A program made the position numbers and the translations under genes. From Polynucleobacter sp. KF022 (GTDB taxonomy: Bacteria; Pseudomonadota; Gammaproteobacteria; Burkholderiales; Burkholderiaceae): a stretch of 64,000 nt of DNA. Under the pieces are notes generated by a model. It worked only from the letters and a program-made list of their open reading frames with translations, did no database searches and was not told the origin of the DNA. The stretch is taken from the NCBI RefSeq assembly GCF_027924105.1, contig NZ_AP026972.1:682001-746000 (forward strand). Direction: 5' to 3'. Positions within the stretch are counted from its first letter, which is position 1. Each line of letters begins with the position of its first letter. This document shows positions 59,515-64,000 of this stretch, one piece after another.

Positions 59515-60959
59515 AACCAATTTGGATCGTCGACGATGATCAATCCATTCGTTGGGTCTTAGAAAAAGCGTTATCGCGTGAGAATATTCCGCATAAGAGC
59601 TTCTCTAATCCAAATGATGTTCTGAATGCTTTGGAAAAAGAATCTCCGCAAGTATTGATTTCGGATATCCGGATGCCCCGCGGTAATGGGTTAGATCTCT
59701 TGCAGCATGTGAAGGCTAGCCATCCGAATTTACCGGTCATTATTATGACGGCATACTCCGATTTAGACTCAGCTGTTTCTTCATTTCAAGGTGGCGCATT
59801 TGAATATCTCACCAAACCATTTGATGTCGAAAAAGCTGTAGAGCTGATCCATCGTGCTGTAGAGCAGGGCATACGCAATGACTCTGGCGCTAAAGAATTA
59901 ACTGCATGGCGCCAAGATGCCACTGAGATCATCGGTCAAGCACCAGCCATGCAAGAGATTTTCCGTGCGATTGGCCGTTTGGCTCAATCTAATGCGACAG
60001 TCCTTATTACCGGCGAGTCTGGTACCGGTAAAGAGTTGGTAGCTCATGCATTGCATAAGCATAGCCCTTGCGCCAAGGGACCATTTATCGCTCTGAGTAC
60101 ATCAGCAGTTCCAAAAGATTTATTGGAGTCTGAGTTGTTTGGCCATGAGCGCGGCGCTTTCCCGGGTGCGCAAACCTTGCGTCGTGGTCGCTTTGAGCAA
60201 GCTGACGGCGGCACATTGTTTTTAGGTGAAGTAGGCGATCTACCATTTGACTTGCAGACCCGTTTGCTCCGAGTTTTGTCTGATGGTCATTTTTATCGTA
60301 TCGGTGGCCAAGATCCGATCAAGGCTAATGTACGCATCATTGCTTCTACCCATCAGAACCTAGATGCTCGTGTAGCCGCAGGGCTGTTCCGCGAAGATTT
60401 ATTACATCGCTTAAATGTCATTCGTCTGCGCATGCCTTCATTGCGTGAGCGTAGCGAGGATATCCCGATGTTGGCTCGGCACTTTATGCTCAGCTGCGCA
60501 AAATCTCTAGGAGTTGATCCTAAAAAGCTTTCTGATGAGGTATTAAAAGAAATCAGTGCCATGCCATTTCCAGGAAATGTTCGCCAGCTGGAGAATTTGT
60601 GTCACTGGTTAACGGTAATGACGCCCGCGAATGTGATCGGCGCAAGTGACCTACCTGCAGATATCGTTGCAGAAGCTAGCGAGCAACCCGTCATTCTTCA
60701 TGGCGAATCCTCGCCAAGTAATCCTGCTGCTAAAGTTGCCTCAGGTGACTGGGAGAGCGGCTTAGGACGCCTTGCGGTGAAGATGTTGCAAGATGGCGAT
60801 AAGGAAGTCTTTGATGCCCTAACTGCGCGTTTTGAAAAAGCGGTATTACAAGCTGCGCTTGAAGTCACGCGCGGTAGAAGAGTGGAGGCCGCTCATCGTC
60901 TAGGAATCGGGCGCAATACCATTACCCGTAAGTTACAAGAGTTGGGAATCGATGACTGA
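59511..60959 (+). CDS. ntrC: Nitrogen regulation response regulator NtrC with altered AAA+ motifs
   Basis: Response regulator of the NtrC class, 482 residues. The receiver domain has the acidic triad, phosphoacceptor Asp52, Thr80 and Lys102. The AAA+ domain has an intact Walker A (TGESGTGKELVAHAL), but the sigma-54 contact loop reads GAFPGA (residues 215-220) instead of GAFTGA, and Walker B reads LGEVGD with Gly239 instead of LDEIGD. The C-terminal Fis-type helix-turn-helix (RRVEAAHRLGIGRNTITRKL) is normal. These two changes would be expected to impair ATP hydrolysis and sigma-54 activation. It may activate by another route or work only as a DNA-binding regulator. Confidence 0.94.
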   Translation: MKPIWIVDDDQSIRWVLEKALSRENIPHKSFSNPNDVLNALEKESPQVLISDIRMPRGNGLDLLQHVKASHPNLPVIIMTAYSDLDSAVSSFQGGAFEYLTKPFDVEKAVELIHRAVEQGIRNDSGAKELTAWRQDATEIIGQAPAMQEIFRAIGRLAQSNATVLITGESGTGKELVAHALHKHSPCAKGPFIALSTSAVPKDLLESELFGHERGAFPGAQTLRRGRFEQADGGTLFLGEVGDLPFDLQTRLLRVLSDGHFYRIGGQDPIKANVRIIASTHQNLDARVAAGLFREDLLHRLNVIRLRMPSLRERSEDIPMLARHFMLSCAKSLGVDPKKLSDEVLKEISAMPFPGNVRQLENLCHWLTVMTPANVIGASDLPADIVAEASEQPVILHGESSPSNPAAKVASGDWESGLGRLAVKMLQDGDKEVFDALTARFEKAVLQAALEVTRGRRVEAAHRLGIGRNTITRKLQELGIDD

Positions 60960-61800
60960 TTCAGTTCGTATAGCTGCATGGAATGTGAACTCTTTGAAAG
61001 TTCGCATTCCACAAGTCCTGCGTTGGTTGCAGGACCAGGAAAAAAAGAAGCAGCCTATTGATGCATTGTGTTTGCAGGAACTCAAACTCACGGATGACAA
61101 GTATCCGCACAAAGAGCTTGAGGATACTGGTTACCTGAGCTTGGCTGCAGGTCAAAAAACCTATAACGGAGTTGCCATCATTGTGCGCAAGGCGGCGCTA
61201 GCGCCGATTGCATCTGATGCAGCAACCAGCTTTCTAAAGCCCATCAGAAATCTTCCAAACTTTGAAGATGAGCAACAGAGAATTTTGGCTGCCACGATTC
61301 CCTTTGCGGGAACCCAGCCAATGAGGTTGGTCTCTGCATATTTCCCAAACGGACAATCACCCGATAGTGACAAATTTGTATATAAGCTCAGCTGGCTTAA
61401 GGCCTTACAAACCTGGCTGGCTGAAGAGCTTCAGCAAAACTCGCGTTTAGCTTTGCTGGGTGACTTCAATATTGCTCCAATAGATGCGGATGTGCATGAT
61501 CCCTCTAAGTGGATTGGGCAGAACTTAGTTTCTCCAGAAGAGCGCCAAGCATTCCAACAATTGGTGGAGTTAGGCTTAACAGACTCCTTCAGGATGTTTG
61601 AGCAGCCACCAAAAACCTTTAGTTGGTGGGACTATCGCATGATGGGTTTCAGAAGAAATGCAGGTATGCGTATCGACCACATCCTTCTCAGTGAAGCACT
61701 TAAAGAAAAATGCACCGCGAGCGTGGTCGATAAAGAACCCAGAACCTGGGAGCAGCCTTCTGACCATGCTCCTGTAATCGCAACGATTAAAAAAGTATAG
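60952..61800 (+). CDS. xth: Exodeoxyribonuclease III
   Basis: AP endonuclease/3'-5' exonuclease of base excision repair, 282 residues. Motifs of the exonuclease-endonuclease-phosphatase fold are clear: AAWNVNSLKVRIPQVL, LCLQELKLTDDKYP (catalytic Glu), LLGDFNIAPIDADVHDP, FSWWDYRMMGFRRNAGMRID and PSDHAPV. Its start overlaps ntrC by 8 bp; the ntrC-xth pairing is common in Burkholderiales. Confidence 0.95.
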   Translation: MTDSVRIAAWNVNSLKVRIPQVLRWLQDQEKKKQPIDALCLQELKLTDDKYPHKELEDTGYLSLAAGQKTYNGVAIIVRKAALAPIASDAATSFLKPIRNLPNFEDEQQRILAATIPFAGTQPMRLVSAYFPNGQSPDSDKFVYKLSWLKALQTWLAEELQQNSRLALLGDFNIAPIDADVHDPSKWIGQNLVSPEERQAFQQLVELGLTDSFRMFEQPPKTFSWWDYRMMGFRRNAGMRIDHILLSEALKEKCTASVVDKEPRTWEQPSDHAPVIATIKKV

Positions 61801-61867
61801 CCAGCCTTAATTTCTGCTTGGCTTGGTGTTTAATAGAGGTTTGAGACCCCCATTTCACTAGAGAATT

Positions 61868-63172
61868 ATGAAAAAAATCACTCGTCTTTCAGTTTTGGCA
61901 CTCGGTACCGTCTTTGGAGTTTTATCTACCGCTGTATTTGCTGATCCTCCAGTGCAGCCTTTTTATGCGGCAGTGATGAAGATGACCCCCGAAGGTAAAT
62001 TGGGGCAGGTGATTAAGCAGGAAAAGATTGAAACTTCCGTCAAAGGTGCTCAAGCGTGGAAGATTGCCTATATTTCTTCCGATGTCGCTGGCCGCAAAAC
62101 TATTTCAACCGGTCTAGTTGTTGCGCCTGTCGGACAAGCTCCCGCTGGTGGCCGTCCGGTAATGACGTGGGCGCATGGCACAACTGGTTCTGCTCAGAAC
62201 TGTGGCCCATCCCAAGTGTTAGATCCAGCAGTTCCTTTGAATGAGTATTTTTTAGTTGGTGGAAATTCTTGGACGGATTACGGAATTCCAGCGGTAGAGG
62301 AATTTATTAAAGAGGGTTATGTATTGGTTGCAACCGACTACCAAGGTTTGGGTGGTGGTGGTAGACATCAATATAGTGTTTCAGCAACCAATGGCATGGA
62401 TACGCTTAATGCTGCTCGCGCTGCTGGCTCAATGAAAGAGACGGGTGCCAATAAGAAGACGATTGTTTATGGATGGTCACAGGGTGGTGGGGCAACAATT
62501 GCCTTAGCTGGAATGCCTGACTATATAAAACAAACTGGTACCGCATTTGATGGTGTGGAGATTCTAGGCTTTGTTGCTCTAGCACCGCAAGATATTTCTA
62601 TTCTCGCTCCAGTAGGAAAGCTAGATCAGACTGCTGCGGATAAATATTTGCAGGGCTCGCTAAAAATGTTTTCAGATAACATCTTCAATTTCACCCATGC
62701 AACTATGTTTTACTGGGGTACTCAGGCAGCCTTTCCTAATTTAAAGCTGTCCGATCTTTTTACCGATGAGGGCGTGAGAGTTGTTAACGAAATTTACAAC
62801 AATAAATGTATGCACGCGGCTAGCGATACATTTAATTTCAACTATGCAACAACTTACACCAACTTATTGAAATCCACCCCTACTAATACTATGGCTTGGG
62901 CACAAGCAATGATTAAGGGCGGCGTACCCGTTGTAAAACCCGTTGCTCCAGTGCAAATTTACTTTGGCTCCAAAGATACTGCCGTCCCCCCTATGATGCA
63001 TAAGCTTTATCAAGATCAAATTTGTAAATTGGGTGGCAATGTTGGCAGAATGCAATTGCCTGGTGAGCAATCTCACTTTACAACCCCTGGATCATCCAAG
63101 CCGTTCTATTTGGCCTGGGTAAAAGATCGAGTAGCAGGCAAGCCACTTGAGAATGGTTGTCCAAAAAACTAA
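61868..63172 (+). CDS. Exported lipase-like alpha/beta hydrolase (secretory lipase family)
   Basis: 434 residues with a signal peptide cleaved after AVFA (residue 25). WAHGTTGSAQNCGPS is typical of the LIP (PF03583) family, followed by LVATDYQGLGGGGRHQY and the nucleophile elbow GWSQGGGAT with Ser204. Asp in GSKDTAVPP and His in QSHFTTPG complete a likely triad. The substrate is unknown; an exported esterase or lipase is the best call. A strong terminator follows. Confidence 0.88.
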   Translation: MKKITRLSVLALGTVFGVLSTAVFADPPVQPFYAAVMKMTPEGKLGQVIKQEKIETSVKGAQAWKIAYISSDVAGRKTISTGLVVAPVGQAPAGGRPVMTWAHGTTGSAQNCGPSQVLDPAVPLNEYFLVGGNSWTDYGIPAVEEFIKEGYVLVATDYQGLGGGGRHQYSVSATNGMDTLNAARAAGSMKETGANKKTIVYGWSQGGGATIALAGMPDYIKQTGTAFDGVEILGFVALAPQDISILAPVGKLDQTAADKYLQGSLKMFSDNIFNFTHATMFYWGTQAAFPNLKLSDLFTDEGVRVVNEIYNNKCMHAASDTFNFNYATTYTNLLKSTPTNTMAWAQAMIKGGVPVVKPVAPVQIYFGSKDTAVPPMMHKLYQDQICKLGGNVGRMQLPGEQSHFTTPGSSKPFYLAWVKDRVAGKPLENGCPKN

Positions 63173-63234
63173 GTCAGAAACTAAGTCAGCAATACAGCCA
63201 GAGATGAAATCTTGAGATTCATAAGTCAAGAAGC

Positions 63235-63262
63235 AGAAAAACTACCCTCGGGTAGTTTTTCT
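63235..63262. terminator. Bidirectional terminator between the lipase-like gene and prlC
   Basis: AGAAAAACTACC and GGTAGTTTTTCT form a 12-bp stem with loop CTCG. The T-rich arms on both strands allow it to end the two convergent genes. Confidence 0.85.
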
Positions 63263-63285
63263 ATTTACTCATATCAGTGACTCAA

Positions 63286-64000
63286 TCAAGCCAAGCCACC
63301 ATGTCGGAGGAGGGCATCAATGCTCGGTTCTCTGCCTCTAAAAGCCTTAAAGGATTCAGCTGCCGGACGGCTGCCACCCACTTCCAAGATTTCTTCGCGA
63401 TAACGGGCACCCGTTTTTTCATCCAACACGCTACCAGTTAGTTTTGCCGCTTCTTCAAAGGCGGAGTAGACATCTGCGGATAACACTTCTGCCCATTTAT
63501 AGCTGTAATAGCCTGCTGCATAGCCACCTGCGAAGATATGGCTGAAGGTATTAATCCAGCGAGAGATAGCGGGCTGTGGGACAACATTAAATTGATCGGC
63601 AATCGTTCTCGATAAGTCGAGTACCGCTTGATCTTTCGCATCTTTAGTATCCAAACTGGAGTGTAGACGCCAATCGGTTAGTGACATCACAATCTGACGC
63701 AAAGTCATGTAGCCATTCTGGAAATTCTTGGCGGCCAAGATCTTTTCAAAGAGTTCGCGTGGTAGTGGCTTGCCAGTTTCCGCATGGGCTGTCATTTTTT
63801 CTAAGACCTCCCATTCCCAGCAGAAGTTTTCCATGAATTGGCTTGGTAGCTCTACTGCATCCCATTCAACACCATTAATTCCGGAGACGCCTAGGGCGCT
63901 CACTTGCGTTAGAAGATGGTGCAGCCCGTGACCACTCTCATGAAAGAGGGTGATCACATCATCATGAGTAATTGTGGGTTGGCGTAAGACGCCATCGACT
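63286..64000 (-). CDS. prlC: Oligopeptidase A-like M3 metallopeptidase, C-terminal part
   Basis: The frame is open to the right edge, so the N-terminal part is missing. A GTG at 63957 is an internal codon; the upstream residues THDDVITLFHESGHGLHHLL continue the domain. HESGHGLHH is the HExxH zinc motif of family M3, here HESGH where oligopeptidase A usually has HEFGH. The C-terminal helix-rich part (FAGGYAAGYYSYKWAEVLSAD) and RYREEILEVGGSRPAAESF are typical of OpdA/PrlC. These enzymes degrade signal peptides and other short peptides in the cytosol. Confidence 0.93.
   Translation of the reverse strand, partial: VDGVLRQPTITHDDVITLFHESGHGLHHLLTQVSALGVSGINGVEWDAVELPSQFMENFCWEWEVLEKMTAHAETGKPLPRELFEKILAAKNFQNGYMTLRQIVMSLTDWRLHSSLDTKDAKDQAVLDLSRTIADQFNVVPQPAISRWINTFSHIFAGGYAAGYYSYKWAEVLSADVYSAFEEAAKLTGSVLDEKTGARYREEILEVGGSRPAAESFKAFRGREPSIDALLRHGGLA

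Overview
The window looks like a chromosomal segment of a small-genome, moderate-GC betaproteobacterium of the Burkholderiaceae, most like Polynucleobacter. This is inferred from gene order and protein character, not from a database search. The blocks dnaX-ybaB-recR, surE-pcm-nlpD, ispG-hisS-yfgM-bamB-der-hfq-hflX-hflK-hflC-hisZ-purA, yggX-argA/hrpA and glnA-ntrB-ntrC-xth are Burkholderiales arrangements. Intergenic gaps are very short, and several genes use TTG or GTG starts.

Left part (1-12.7 kb): the 3' end of a choloylglycine-hydrolase-like gene is followed by a HigBA-type toxin-antitoxin pair. That pair lies between the 4.5S (SRP) RNA gene ffs, on the minus strand, and a degenerate copy of the ffs 3' end, which looks like a small inserted element. 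Then come dnaX, ybaB and recR, a strong terminator, a second toxin-antitoxin pair (ParD-like/RelE-like), an OprB-type porin and a three-gene heavy-metal-type RND efflux operon.

Middle part (12.7-34.9 kb): housekeeping genes in one direction. They cover stationary-phase repair and cell-wall genes (surE, pcm, nlpD, with no rpoS after them), a PolB-like exonuclease, rlmD, ndk, rlmN, isoprenoid synthesis (ispG), hisS, outer-membrane assembly (yfgM, bamB), GTPases (der, hflX), hfq, the HflKC membrane complex, hisZ, purA and malate synthase G. A BI-1 family membrane protein and a candidate 26-residue membrane peptide lie at 17.3-18.2 kb.

34.9-40.6 kb is more accessory: an unrecognised protein with possible Cys/His/Asp catalytic residues, a channel-like membrane protein with an altered filter, an MFS exporter, a dienelactone hydrolase, a DUF4239-like membrane protein coupled to an orphan, and an APC permease. 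A tRNA-Leu(CAG) follows.

Right part (40.9-64 kb): RNA processing (rnr, rlmB), pentose phosphate enzymes (tal, rpiA), a well-supported but unidentified structured small RNA on the minus strand next to rpiA, yggX, argA, hrpA, several envelope proteins, cinA, and the nitrogen operon glnA-ntrB-ntrC preceded by two NtrC-like dyads and a -24/-12 sigma-54-like promoter. The NtrC protein has changes in both the GAFTGA loop and Walker B. xth, a secreted lipase-like hydrolase and the 3' part of an oligopeptidase A gene close the window.

The points most worth following up are the orphan small RNA, the altered NtrC beside an apparently intact nitrogen-control promoter, and the ffs-flanked toxin-antitoxin island. 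No CRISPR array, transposase, integrase or phage structural gene was seen.
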